Positions 1 to 6,700 of a DNA stretch of 20,120 nucleotides are shown piece by piece. The stretch is taken from assembly GCA_023460055.1 (NCBI GenBank), contig JAEWRJ010000020.1, forward strand, positions 1-20,120. The letters are read 5' to 3'. Position 1 is the stretch's first letter. Every line of letters begins with the position of its first letter. The DNA is from Bacillota bacterium. Lineage in GTDB: Bacteria; Bacillota; Clostridia; Christensenellales; Aristaeellaceae. Below the pieces are notes generated by a model that saw nothing but the letters and a program-made list of their open reading frames with translations, ran no database searches and was not told the DNA's origin. The translations under genes and the position numbers were made by a program.

Positions 1-137
1 AAGTGACCACCCCCTCATTGTTTACTATATCTGCTTATTCGTGATAAATACGAAAACTCCTTTTGGTTTTTTGGGATATTTAAAAATGTTTTTAACCCTC
101 TCAGCTAAGACAGGGGTGAATAGTAACCAATTTTTCA
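1..137. other. AT-rich non-coding stretch at left edge
   Basis: No gene is supported here. The stretch is much richer in A and T than the rest of the window. It contains short T and A runs and, on the minus strand, a few weak promoter-like words such as TATAGT near 24-29, with no convincing -35 partner. It may be the upstream region of a gene lying left of the window, but I see nothing decisive in it. Confidence 0.4.
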
Positions 138-176
138 CACGCGCCGCGGCATGAAGGGTTCAGGCCGCGGCGCGTG
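138..176 (-). terminator. GC-rich hairpin downstream of the dehydrogenase
   Basis: A perfect 13-bp inverted repeat (CACGCGCCGCGGC at 138-150, its complement at 164-176) encloses a 13-nt loop. It lies 14 bases beyond the stop of the minus-strand dehydrogenase, where an intrinsic terminator is expected. The minus-strand sequence after the stem is GAAAAATT rather than a run of T, so this is a strong hairpin without a classical U-tract. It could terminate transcription or protect the 3' end. Confidence 0.6.
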
Positions 177-190
177 CCGGAAAACACCTC

Positions 191-1297
191 TTAGAACTTC
201 ACCATCTCTCCGCTTGCCGCGGAGCGGTAGATCGCGTCCAGTATTTTGGTCACGGTGAAGGCCTGCTCGGGCTTCACCAGGGGCTGCTTGCTCTCATCAA
301 GCAGGCATTCCAACCACTGCTTGGCCTCCTGCACGCCGGCCGCGGAGGCGGCGCCGCTGAAATAGGCCACATGACCGGAACCGGCCTTGCGCTCATCCGT
401 CAGCAGGCCGTTATGGCCGCGGTTGTAGTAGAGCTCATCCTGCGGATAGCTCATGCCGGAGCGGATCTCGGCACCCGCCTTGGTGCCGCACAGGGTGGTG
501 GAGGCCTCGCGGGACTCCATCAGGTTGATGGCCCAGGCGGCTTCCAGGTAGATGGTCGCGCCGTTCTTCATCTTGATGAGGCCGAAGGCGGAATCCTCCA
601 CCTCGTAGGTTTCCGGGTCCCAGGGGCCGAACGCGTTGCCCTCCACCGCCTGCGGAAGGTGGCCCAGCTTATAGAACACGCTGCCGGTGACGCTCTCGGG
701 CTCGTAGTTATCCATCATCCAAAGGGTCATATCCAGTGCGTGGGTGCCGATATCGATCAGCGGCCCGCCGCCCTGCAGCGCCTTGTTGGGGAACACGCCC
801 CAGGTAGGCACGGCGCGGCGGCGCACGGCGTGCGCCTTGGCAAAGTAGATCTCGCCCAGTTCGCCCTGCTCGCAGGACTTATGCAGGGAGCTGACCTCCG
901 GGCGGAAGCGGTTCTGGTAGCCGATGGTAAACTTCTTACCGCTCTTTTTCCAGGCGGTCATCATCTTTTCGGCATCAGCGGTCGTCGCGGCCATGGGCTT
1001 TTCGCACAATACGTGCTTGCCCGCCTCAAAGGCGCTCACCGTGATCTCGGCATGGGAGACATTGGGGGTCAGCACATGCACCACGTCGACGCTCTTGTCC
1101 GCCAGAAGCTCACGGTAATCCGCGCAGCACTTGGCGCCTTTTGCGCCGTACTCTTTAGCCGCCATTTCGGCGCGCTCGGGGATGATGTCGCAGAAGTACA
1201 CCATCTCGCACAGCTCGCTGTTTTCCTTCAGGCTGGGCATATGTTTCTGTTTTGCGATGCCGCCGCATCCAATAATACCAACGCGTAATTTTTCCAT
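191..1297 (-). CDS. Gfo/Idh/MocA family NAD(P)-dependent oxidoreductase
   Basis: Predicted cytoplasmic sugar or cyclitol dehydrogenase of 368 residues, the usual length for this family. The N-terminus is a Rossmann fold with the dinucleotide-binding glycines in GIIGCGGIA (residues 8-15). The family signature CEKPMA follows, with the conserved lysine at 100. The C-terminal substrate domain has DIGTHALD, with D182 and H186 in the usual catalytic positions. Known members oxidise or epimerise myo-inositol, glucose, glucose-6-phosphate and related compounds, and the substrate here cannot be told from sequence. The ATG at 1297 is preceded by GAGGAG at a normal distance. The gene appears monocistronic, with a promoter about 100 bp upstream and a hairpin just after the stop. 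A sugar isomerase-like TIM barrel is encoded 3 kb away, but not in the same transcript. Confidence 0.9.
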   Translation of the reverse strand: MEKLRVGIIGCGGIAKQKHMPSLKENSELCEMVYFCDIIPERAEMAAKEYGAKGAKCCADYRELLADKSVDVVHVLTPNVSHAEITVSAFEAGKHVLCEKPMAATTADAEKMMTAWKKSGKKFTIGYQNRFRPEVSSLHKSCEQGELGEIYFAKAHAVRRRAVPTWGVFPNKALQGGGPLIDIGTHALDMTLWMMDNYEPESVTGSVFYKLGHLPQAVEGNAFGPWDPETYEVEDSAFGLIKMKNGATIYLEAAWAINLMESREASTTLCGTKAGAEIRSGMSYPQDELYYNRGHNGLLTDERKAGSGHVAYFSGAASAAGVQEAKQWLECLLDESKQPLVKPEQAFTVTKILDAIYRSAASGEMVKF

Positions 1298-1401
1298 CGT
1301 TCTTGCTCCTCTTATTTCTTCAGCAGGACGCTGATCGCCTCACAGCTGATGTTGACACTTTCCGGGTGCCTCTCCCCATTCCGGGATCTTTGCAGGTTTT
1401 C

Positions 1402-1431
1402 ATTATAGGGCACATCAGGGGTGCCGTACAA
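1402..1431 (-). promoter_or_regulatory. Promoter of the dehydrogenase with an internal inverted repeat
   Basis: On the minus strand, TTGTAC (1431-1426) and TATAAT (1407-1402) are separated by 18 bp, a good sigma-A type match. The spacer holds a perfect 5-bp inverted repeat, GGCAC-N7-GTGCC (1409-1425), which could be an operator for a local repressor. Transcription would begin near 1395 and give a leader of roughly 100 nt. The rest of 1298-1604 shows no supported gene. Confidence 0.55.
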
Positions 1432-1572
1432 TCGGCAAACTTCCCAATTTTTACAGCCCATCCCCGCCATTTCGCGAAAAGCACCCGCCTCATCCTGTAC
1501 CGACTTGCCCTCTTCCCTGTCCGCGCCATTCTTTTTCTCATCCAATTCTAATCCATTCTCATTCCATTTGCT

Positions 1573-1600
1573 TTGATGACAGGCCCTGCTATGCTATAAT
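1573..1600 (+). promoter_or_regulatory. Extended -10 promoter of the methyltransferase-hflKC group
   Basis: TTGATG (1573-1578) and TATAAT (1595-1600) are 16 bp apart, with a TGC extended -10 element just before the hexamer. Transcription should start near 1607. This matters for the start of the next gene, because an in-frame ATG at 1605 would have no leader, whereas the ATG at 1638 has one. Confidence 0.7.
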
Positions 1601-1637
1601 CAATATGGCACTTGTTTTCACAAGGGAAAGGACCGCC

Positions 1638-2393
1638 ATGGACCGCGACCGCCTATACGCGCTGTGGACGCAGGCGCAGGAACAGCCTATTGCCGGCTGG
1701 GATTTCTCGCGTCTGGACGGACGGATGGAATCTAATCCATTGCCCTGGGATTACCGCGCGATCGTTCTCTCCCGCCTCAGGCCCGACAGCAGATTGCTTG
1801 ATATGGGCACAGGCGGCGGCGAGTTTCTGCTGAGCCTTGGGCATCCATACCGGCTGACCTCCGTCACGGAGGGGTACGCGCCCAACCTGGCCCTGTGCCG
1901 GGAGCGGCTCAGCCCGCTGGGCATCGAGGTCAAGGCGGTGCGGGAGGATAACAGGCTGGACTTTCCGGGCGCGAGCTTTGACCTGATCATCAACCGGCAT
2001 GAGGATCTATCGGCGCCCGAAGTCTACCGCTGCCTCAAGCCGGGCGGCATGTTCATCACCCAGCAAGTAGGCGGCGGCAACAACCACGACCTGGCGAAGC
2101 GGCTGATCCCCGGCTGCGCCCCTTCCTATCCGGAGCATACCTTAAGCGCTAACGTCCGCCTGTTGGAAGCGGCAGGCTTTGAGGTCATCAGGCGGGAGGA
2201 AGCCTTCCCCCGCGTCCGATTCTATGATGTGGCGGCGCTGGTCTATTTCGCCGGGATCATCGAATGGGAGTTTCCCGGCTTTTCTGTCCAGACCTGCTTT
2301 GAACAGCTGATCAGTCTGCAGGAGGAACTTGAAACCACCGGACACATTGACGGCACAGAGCACCGCTTCCTGATTGCCGCCGCAAAAAAGTAA
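1638..2393 (+). CDS. Class I SAM-dependent methyltransferase
   Basis: Predicted cytoplasmic methyltransferase of 251 residues with a Rossmann-like fold. Motif I is LLDMGTGGGEF (residues 53-63), the SAM-binding loop. FDLIINRHE (residues 114-122) corresponds to the motif IV strand, and YRCLKPGGMFI (130-140) is typical of motif V/VI of small-molecule or tRNA/protein methyltransferases. The substrate is not recognisable. I chose the ATG at 1638 over the in-frame ATG at 1605. GGGAAAGGA lies just upstream of 1638, and the promoter -10 box ends at 1600, so 1605 would lie at or before the transcription start. The hflK start follows 31 nt after the stop, so the two are probably co-transcribed. Confidence 0.8.
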   Translation: MDRDRLYALWTQAQEQPIAGWDFSRLDGRMESNPLPWDYRAIVLSRLRPDSRLLDMGTGGGEFLLSLGHPYRLTSVTEGYAPNLALCRERLSPLGIEVKAVREDNRLDFPGASFDLIINRHEDLSAPEVYRCLKPGGMFITQQVGGGNNHDLAKRLIPGCAPSYPEHTLSANVRLLEAAGFEVIRREEAFPRVRFYDVAALVYFAGIIEWEFPGFSVQTCFEQLISLQEELETTGHIDGTEHRFLIAAAKK

Positions 2394-2424
2394 GCAATCC
2401 ATTCATTTTATAGGAGGTATCTCA

Positions 2425-3393
2425 ATGACCCAAACCAAGAAAAAAGGCCGCTGGGGCCTGGTGCTGATTGCGCTGGCCATCATCGCAGCGCTCGTGGCAG
2501 GCGGCCTGTACCGCGTGGGCCAGGGCGAGCAGGCGCTGGTCATCACCTTCGGCAAGGTGACCGGGACAAACGGACCGGGCCTGTATTGGCACATGCCCGG
2601 CGTCCAGCAGATCATCTCTGAAAGCGTGACCACGATCCATGATGTGGAGTATGGCTACCGCACTTCCAAGACTGCCTCGCGCACAAGCAACTTGGAGTAT
2701 ACGGATGTAATGGAAGAGTCCGTCATGCTGACCAACGATAACAGTATCGTGCAGCTGGAAGCTATTTACCAGTACACCATCCGCGATGTGAAGCAGTATG
2801 TGTTTGACGTCGTCGATCCGGAAAAGACCATGCACCTGGCCTTTGAAGCCATCCTGCGGCGCAACATTCAAAACCGCTCCCTTGACGAGGCCCTGCTGAG
2901 CAAGGACCTGATCGAGCAGGAGGTCCTGCCGGATTTCCAGGCCCTGATCGACAGCTATGAAATGGGCGTAAAGATCAACGGCGTGCATATCCAAAACATC
3001 ACCGTGCCCAGCGCCGTCATCGCCAACTATGAAGATGTCAACAACGCGAAGAACGAAAAGACCCGCCGCCTGGATGAAGCACAGACCTACGAAAACAAGG
3101 TGCTGCCCCTGGCCCGTTCCCAGGCCTATCAGATGACGCAGAGCGCGCAGGCCTACAAGGCCTCCGAAGTCGCCAAAGCGGAGGCCGAGGTGGCCCTCTT
3201 CCGCGCGGTATACGAGCGCTACCAGTCCCAGCCCAATATCACGCGCGACCGGATGGTCATCGAGACCATGGAAAGCATACTGGGCGAAGCCGGAAAAATC
3301 GTCGTAGTCGATCAGTCCAACAATGTGCTGAGCCTGCTTGACCTCAGCGAGGATAAGCCGGAGATCTCCGTCCGGCAGGGAGGCGAACAATGA
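2425..3393 (+). CDS. hflK: HflK-like SPFH/band-7 membrane protein
   Basis: Membrane-anchored SPFH (stomatin/prohibitin/flotillin/HflK) protein of 322 residues. In bacteria HflK and HflC form a large complex on the outer face of the cytoplasmic membrane that surrounds and modulates the FtsH protease. Seen here: a basic N-terminus, one transmembrane helix (about residues 11-27), then the SPFH domain beginning GQGEQALVITFGKV and GPGLYWHMPGV, and a long charged/alanine-rich C-terminal coiled coil (about residues 205-265). The start at 2425 follows TAGGAGGTAT at ideal spacing; reading 17 codons further upstream would overlap the methyltransferase. The stop overlaps the hflC start by 4 bases (ATGA), implying coupled translation. 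The assignment to HflK rather than a generic SPFH protein rests mainly on the tandem arrangement. Confidence 0.85.
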   Translation: MTQTKKKGRWGLVLIALAIIAALVAGGLYRVGQGEQALVITFGKVTGTNGPGLYWHMPGVQQIISESVTTIHDVEYGYRTSKTASRTSNLEYTDVMEESVMLTNDNSIVQLEAIYQYTIRDVKQYVFDVVDPEKTMHLAFEAILRRNIQNRSLDEALLSKDLIEQEVLPDFQALIDSYEMGVKINGVHIQNITVPSAVIANYEDVNNAKNEKTRRLDEAQTYENKVLPLARSQAYQMTQSAQAYKASEVAKAEAEVALFRAVYERYQSQPNITRDRMVIETMESILGEAGKIVVVDQSNNVLSLLDLSEDKPEISVRQGGEQ

Positions 3394-4436
3394 ACGATTT
3401 CAACAACATGCAGTCAACCGCGGAGGAGCAGATGAAGCAGGTCGGCCGCCAGGCGGCCAGCGCTCTGAACCGGCATAAAAAGCCGCTGATCATCATTGTT
3501 ATCATCCTGGCCGCCCTGGCCTTGCTGTGGAGCGAGTGCTTCTTTGTGGTCAACGAGAAGGAGCAGGCTGTGGTCAGCCGCTTCGGCGTGATCAAGCAGG
3601 TCATTCTCAATGAGGAAAGCAGTTTCTACGAGCGTTACGCCGACCAGCTGCAGGATGAGATCACCATGAACGGCGAGGTGAAGATCAAAAAGGGAAGCGG
3701 CCTTCACTTCCGCATCCCCTTCATCGACAAGGTGGAGAAGTTCTCCTCCATGCTTTATACCTATACCTCCAACTCCGAGACCATCAACACTTCTGATAAG
3801 AAGCAGTACAACGTGACCACCTACGCCCAGTGGCGCATCGCCGAACCCGCCCTCTTCAGCCTGAAGCTGGGCAACCCGCGCAATGCCGAAAACCAGCTGG
3901 ATAACCTGATCCACCCCGTCATCGTGCAGGCCATCAACAGGCTGACAGGCGACGACTTCATCTCCAACAAGGACGCGCTCAACAGCGCCCTGCGGCGCGG
4001 GCTGGAGCAGATCAACCGCGACATGGTGATCCGCGGCATCCAGGTGCAGGACATTCAGGTGCACCGCAGCATCCTGCCCGCGGCGAACGTGGAAACCACC
4101 TATGAACGCATGAAGGCTGACCGCGCCAAGGTTGCCCAGCAGCTGCGCAGCGAAGGCGAGCAGAGCTACCAGATGGCCGTATCCGATACCGACCTGCGGG
4201 CCAGCATCATCAACGCCGATGCCGTCAAGGAGGCCGGAACCGTCCGCGCCCAGGCGGATGCCGAAGCCCTGTCCATCTACGCTGAGGCTTACAAGGTTGA
4301 TCCTGATTTCTACACCTTCTGGCGCTCCCTCCAGGCCTTGCAGGGCACCTTGAAGGAGAACAGCACTCTGGTCTTGAGCCAGGATCATCCCCTGTGGCAG
4401 CAGCTGCTCAAGTGGGGATTCGGCACAGGAAACTAA
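3390..4436 (+). CDS. hflC: HflC-like SPFH/band-7 membrane protein
   Basis: Second SPFH protein of the pair, 348 residues. A cytoplasmic amphipathic N-terminal stretch precedes a single transmembrane helix (about residues 32-47, rich in I, V, L and A). The band-7 domain follows (NEKEQAVVSRFGVIKQV, then GLHFRIPFIDKVEKF), then an alanine/glutamate-rich helical segment (about 230-300) expected to pair with HflK. Family knowledge says HflK and HflC assemble as an alternating ring that controls access to FtsH. No ftsH lies in the window. The start overlaps the hflK stop (ATGA), and GGGAGGCGAACA precedes it. A strong hairpin at 4456-4495 ends the transcript. Confidence 0.85.
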   Translation: MNDFNNMQSTAEEQMKQVGRQAASALNRHKKPLIIIVIILAALALLWSECFFVVNEKEQAVVSRFGVIKQVILNEESSFYERYADQLQDEITMNGEVKIKKGSGLHFRIPFIDKVEKFSSMLYTYTSNSETINTSDKKQYNVTTYAQWRIAEPALFSLKLGNPRNAENQLDNLIHPVIVQAINRLTGDDFISNKDALNSALRRGLEQINRDMVIRGIQVQDIQVHRSILPAANVETTYERMKADRAKVAQQLRSEGEQSYQMAVSDTDLRASIINADAVKEAGTVRAQADAEALSIYAEAYKVDPDFYTFWRSLQALQGTLKENSTLVLSQDHPLWQQLLKWGFGTGN

Positions 4437-4455
4437 TCGCGAACAAAACACTGTA

Positions 4456-4495
4456 ATGCAAGACGGCCTCCGATCATTCGGAGGCCGTCTTGCAT
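4456..4495. terminator. Perfect 18-bp hairpin between convergent genes
   Basis: The arms at 4456-4473 and 4478-4495 are perfect complements around a 4-nt TCAT loop. It sits between the ends of hflC (plus) and the isomerase-like gene (minus), so it most likely terminates both. Neither side has a long T run; the minus-strand side continues TACAGTGTTTTGTT, which is moderately T-rich. Confidence 0.8.
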
Positions 4496-4505
4496 AGATT
4501 TGAGC

Positions 4506-5471
4506 TTATGCCCAGTACATCTCACCGGGCTGTTCAAAGATCATGGTATCCTGCAGGAAGCGGATCGCCTTGGTCAGCCCTTCTTTGGAGGACATCAGGG
4601 CGTCCTCATGCTCGATCGAGATCACATCATCGTAACCCACCGAGCGCAGGGTGCTGAAAATTTCCTTCCAGTGCAGCGCGTCGTGGCCGTAGCCCACGGT
4701 GCGGAAGACCCAGCTGCGCATGGGGTCGGCATAGTGGCGGATATCCAGAACGCCGTTCACCGCGATGTTGTGCGCGTCCAGATGGGTGTCCTTGGCGTGG
4801 AAATAGTGGATGGCGCCCTTGAGGTACTTGATGGCCTCAACCGGGTTGATGCCCTGCCAGAACAGATGGGAGGGATCGACATTGGCGCCCAGGATATCGC
4901 CGCCGACGGCTTCGCGCAGGCGCAACAGGGTGGAAGGATTGTATACGCAAAAGCCGGGGTGCATCTCAAAGGCGATCCGCTTGACGCCATGTGACAGCGC
5001 GAAGGCTGAAGCTTCCTTCCAATAAGGGATCAGCACCCGGTTCCACTGATAGTCCAGGATCGCCGTGTAATCCTCAGGCCAGGAGCAGGTGACCCAGTTG
5101 GGCGTATTATCCTCGGCGCTTCCGCCGGGGCAGCCGGAAAAGGTGACGATGCGGTCGATGCCCAGCTTCTCCGCCAGCAGCACAGCATTGACAAAATCGT
5201 CGTGATAAGTCTTTGCAATGGCTTTATCCGGGTGAACAGCGTTGCCGTGAACGGAAAGCGCCGCCAGCTCCAGCCCGCTTCCATCAATGGCGGCTTTGAA
5301 GGCCGCCAGCTTCGCTTCATCCGCCAATAGCTGGGCGGGGTCGCAATGGGCCTTGCCGGGATAGCCCCCGCAGCCGATCTCCACCGCCTGCACCCCTTGG
5401 GACTTCAGGAAAGCCAGGGCCTGCTCCAGCGGCTGGTCGCTTAACAATACGGAGAATACAGATAGTTTCAT
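4506..5471 (-). CDS. Sugar phosphate isomerase/epimerase-like TIM-barrel protein
   Basis: Predicted cytoplasmic enzyme of 321 residues of the xylose isomerase-like TIM-barrel (AP endonuclease family 2) superfamily. The expected divalent-metal ligands are visible in order: E169 (AFEMHPG), D199 and H202 (NVDPSHLF), H225 (YFHAKDT) and E287 (SIEHED). Relatives isomerise or epimerise sugars, keto-sugars or inositol derivatives, often alongside Gfo/Idh/MocA dehydrogenases; one such gene is at the left of this window. The exact substrate is unknown. AGGAGGG precedes the ATG at 5471. It lies 33 nt after the pseudouridine synthase stop and probably shares that transcript. A 13-bp palindrome at 5497-5509 lies in the gap. 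Confidence 0.85.
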   Translation of the reverse strand: MKLSVFSVLLSDQPLEQALAFLKSQGVQAVEIGCGGYPGKAHCDPAQLLADEAKLAAFKAAIDGSGLELAALSVHGNAVHPDKAIAKTYHDDFVNAVLLAEKLGIDRIVTFSGCPGGSAEDNTPNWVTCSWPEDYTAILDYQWNRVLIPYWKEASAFALSHGVKRIAFEMHPGFCVYNPSTLLRLREAVGGDILGANVDPSHLFWQGINPVEAIKYLKGAIHYFHAKDTHLDAHNIAVNGVLDIRHYADPMRSWVFRTVGYGHDALHWKEIFSTLRSVGYDDVISIEHEDALMSSKEGLTKAIRFLQDTMIFEQPGEMYWA

Positions 5472-5504
5472 GGGAACCCTCCTATATTAATATACTATTG
5501 ATGA

Positions 5505-6224
5505 TCAATCACTCAGGCCCGCGCTTCGCCTGAGGTCTGAGACCTCCTGCGCGCTCAGCTCCCGCCACTCACCGCGCGCCAGCGTGCCAAGCTCAACCGG
5601 GCCGTATTTCACCCTTTTTAAGCGGATCACCTGGTGGCCCAGGGCTTCGACCATCCGCCGGATCTGCCGGTTGCGCCCCTCATGGATGGTGATGAGCACG
5701 TCGGTAAAGAGGGATTCCTGCTTGAGTATCTTGGCGCCGGCCTTCGCGGTCTTCCGCCCGCCGATCATGATGCCAAAGCGCAGGCGGTTCAACTCTTCAT
5801 CTGTCAGCTGCAGGGATACCCGAGCGATGTAGCTCTTGTTGACCTCGCCGCTGGGATGCGTCAGCCGCGCGGTGAGGTCGCCGTCATTGGTGAGCAGCAA
5901 CAGGCCCTCGCTGTCAAAATCCAGCCTGCCAACCGGGTAGAGCCGCACAGGAAAATCCCGGAAGCGGTCAAGAACTGTCGGGCGCCCCTCCGGGTCCGAG
6001 GAGGTGGTTACCTCGCCGATGGGCTTGTAATAAAGCACATAGCGCTTTTCCGCCTGCGGGGTAACGACCTCTCCGCGCACGCGCACCTCATCGCCCTCTT
6101 CAACCCTCAAGCCCATCTCACGCACCGTGATGCCATTGATCTGCACCAGGCCTTGCGTGATCATATCCTCCGCATGCCTGCGGCTGGCAACGCCGCATTC
6201 AGCCAGGTATTTTTGTAAACGCAT
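5505..6224 (-). CDS. rluB: RsuA/RluB-family rRNA pseudouridine synthase
   Basis: Isomerises a uridine in ribosomal RNA to pseudouridine. The 239-residue protein starts with an S4 RNA-binding domain (MRLQKYLAECGVASRR). The catalytic core follows, with the family signature VGRLDFDSEGLLLLTNDGDL containing the catalytic aspartate in GRLD. The late motif GRNRQIRRMVEALGH is also typical of the family. In Firmicutes the usual member is RluB, acting on 23S rRNA near position 2605 (E. coli numbering), but RsuA or RluE activity cannot be excluded. I placed the start at 6224, where GGAG precedes the ATG and the S4 domain begins; a start 19 codons earlier would add an unrelated extension that runs into the promoter region. 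Confidence 0.88.
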   Translation of the reverse strand: MRLQKYLAECGVASRRHAEDMITQGLVQINGITVREMGLRVEEGDEVRVRGEVVTPQAEKRYVLYYKPIGEVTTSSDPEGRPTVLDRFRDFPVRLYPVGRLDFDSEGLLLLTNDGDLTARLTHPSGEVNKSYIARVSLQLTDEELNRLRFGIMIGGRKTAKAGAKILKQESLFTDVLITIHEGRNRQIRRMVEALGHQVIRLKRVKYGPVELGTLARGEWRELSAQEVSDLRRSAGLSD

Positions 6225-6257
6225 AGATATCTCCAATCCGGCGCAAACGCCCCATCC

Positions 6258-6286
6258 ATTATGGCAAAAACCCTTCCGCAATGCAA
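6258..6286 (-). promoter_or_regulatory. Promoter of the pseudouridine synthase/isomerase pair
   Basis: On the minus strand, TTGCAT (6286-6281) and CATAAT (6263-6258) are separated by exactly 17 bp, a fair sigma-A type promoter. Transcription would start near 6251, giving a leader of about 27 nt before the ATG at 6224. Confidence 0.5.
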
Positions 6287-6333
6287 TGCGCGGGCAGGCA
6301 AGATCGCAAAATCGAAGTAAACAATAATATTGC

Positions 6334-6362
6334 TTGACAGACTATACTATACGTCGTATATT
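6334..6362 (+). promoter_or_regulatory. Strong promoter of the padR cassette with overlapping palindromic operator
   Basis: TTGACA (6334-6339) and TATATT (6357-6362) are 17 bp apart, close to consensus. A perfect 13-bp palindrome, TATACGTCGTATA (6348-6360), covers the end of the spacer and most of the -10 box. A repressor bound there would block RNA polymerase. The first gene downstream is a PadR-type repressor, so autoregulation is the obvious inference. Confidence 0.8.
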
Positions 6363-6385
6363 ATTCACAGAAAGGAGGTCATGGC

Positions 6386-6700
6386 ATGGATGTTCAACTC
6401 AAACGAGGCGTCATAGAGGCCTGCGTGTTAAAGCTGCTCAGCCGCGGCGACAGCTATGGCTATCTCTTAAGCCGCGACGCGGCGGATATCATCGCCCTGT
6501 CAGAGTCTACGCTCTACCCGGTGCTGAAGCGGCTGGAAGCTTCGGGCGCTGTGGACAGCTACAGGCGGGAGCATAACGGCAGGCTGCGCAAGTACTATCA
6601 CCTCACCGAGGCGGGGCGCAAGCTGATTGATGATTTTCTGTCGGAATGGGCGGAAATAAGCAAAGTATACGAATTTATCAGGGAGGATCACCATGAATAA
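6386..6700 (+). CDS. PadR family transcriptional repressor
   Basis: Small winged-helix DNA-binding protein of 104 residues, the typical length of the short PadR subfamily. It begins with LKRGVIEACVLKLLSRGDSYGYLL. The recognition helix region is SESTLYPVLKRLEASG and the wing is GRLRKYYHLTEAGRK; both match the PadR pattern closely. A short C-terminal helix would mediate dimerisation. AGGAGG lies 7 nt before the ATG at 6386. Its last 8 bases overlap the start of the DUF1700-DUF4097 gene, so the two are translationally coupled. In family knowledge, short PadR proteins paired with DUF1700/DUF4097 proteins often respond to cell-envelope stress or drugs; the inducer here is unknown. It probably binds the palindrome in its own promoter. 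Confidence 0.92.
   Translation: MDVQLKRGVIEACVLKLLSRGDSYGYLLSRDAADIIALSESTLYPVLKRLEASGAVDSYRREHNGRLRKYYHLTEAGRKLIDDFLSEWAEISKVYEFIREDHHE

Noticed and set aside
371..1288. Long plus-strand frame antisense to the dehydrogenase
   Set aside because: Composition is a mirror of the real gene's GC-rich codons, with no ribosome-binding site and no recognisable domain.
1312..1545. 77-codon minus-strand reading frame just before the dehydrogenase
   Set aside because: It has no ribosome-binding site, and its first half lies upstream of the likely dehydrogenase promoter. The last 20 codons look somewhat gene-like, but not enough to call a gene or a remnant.
3414..4451. Long minus-strand frame antisense to hflC
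   Set aside because: HflC is clearly recognisable on the plus strand; the antisense product shows no family pattern.
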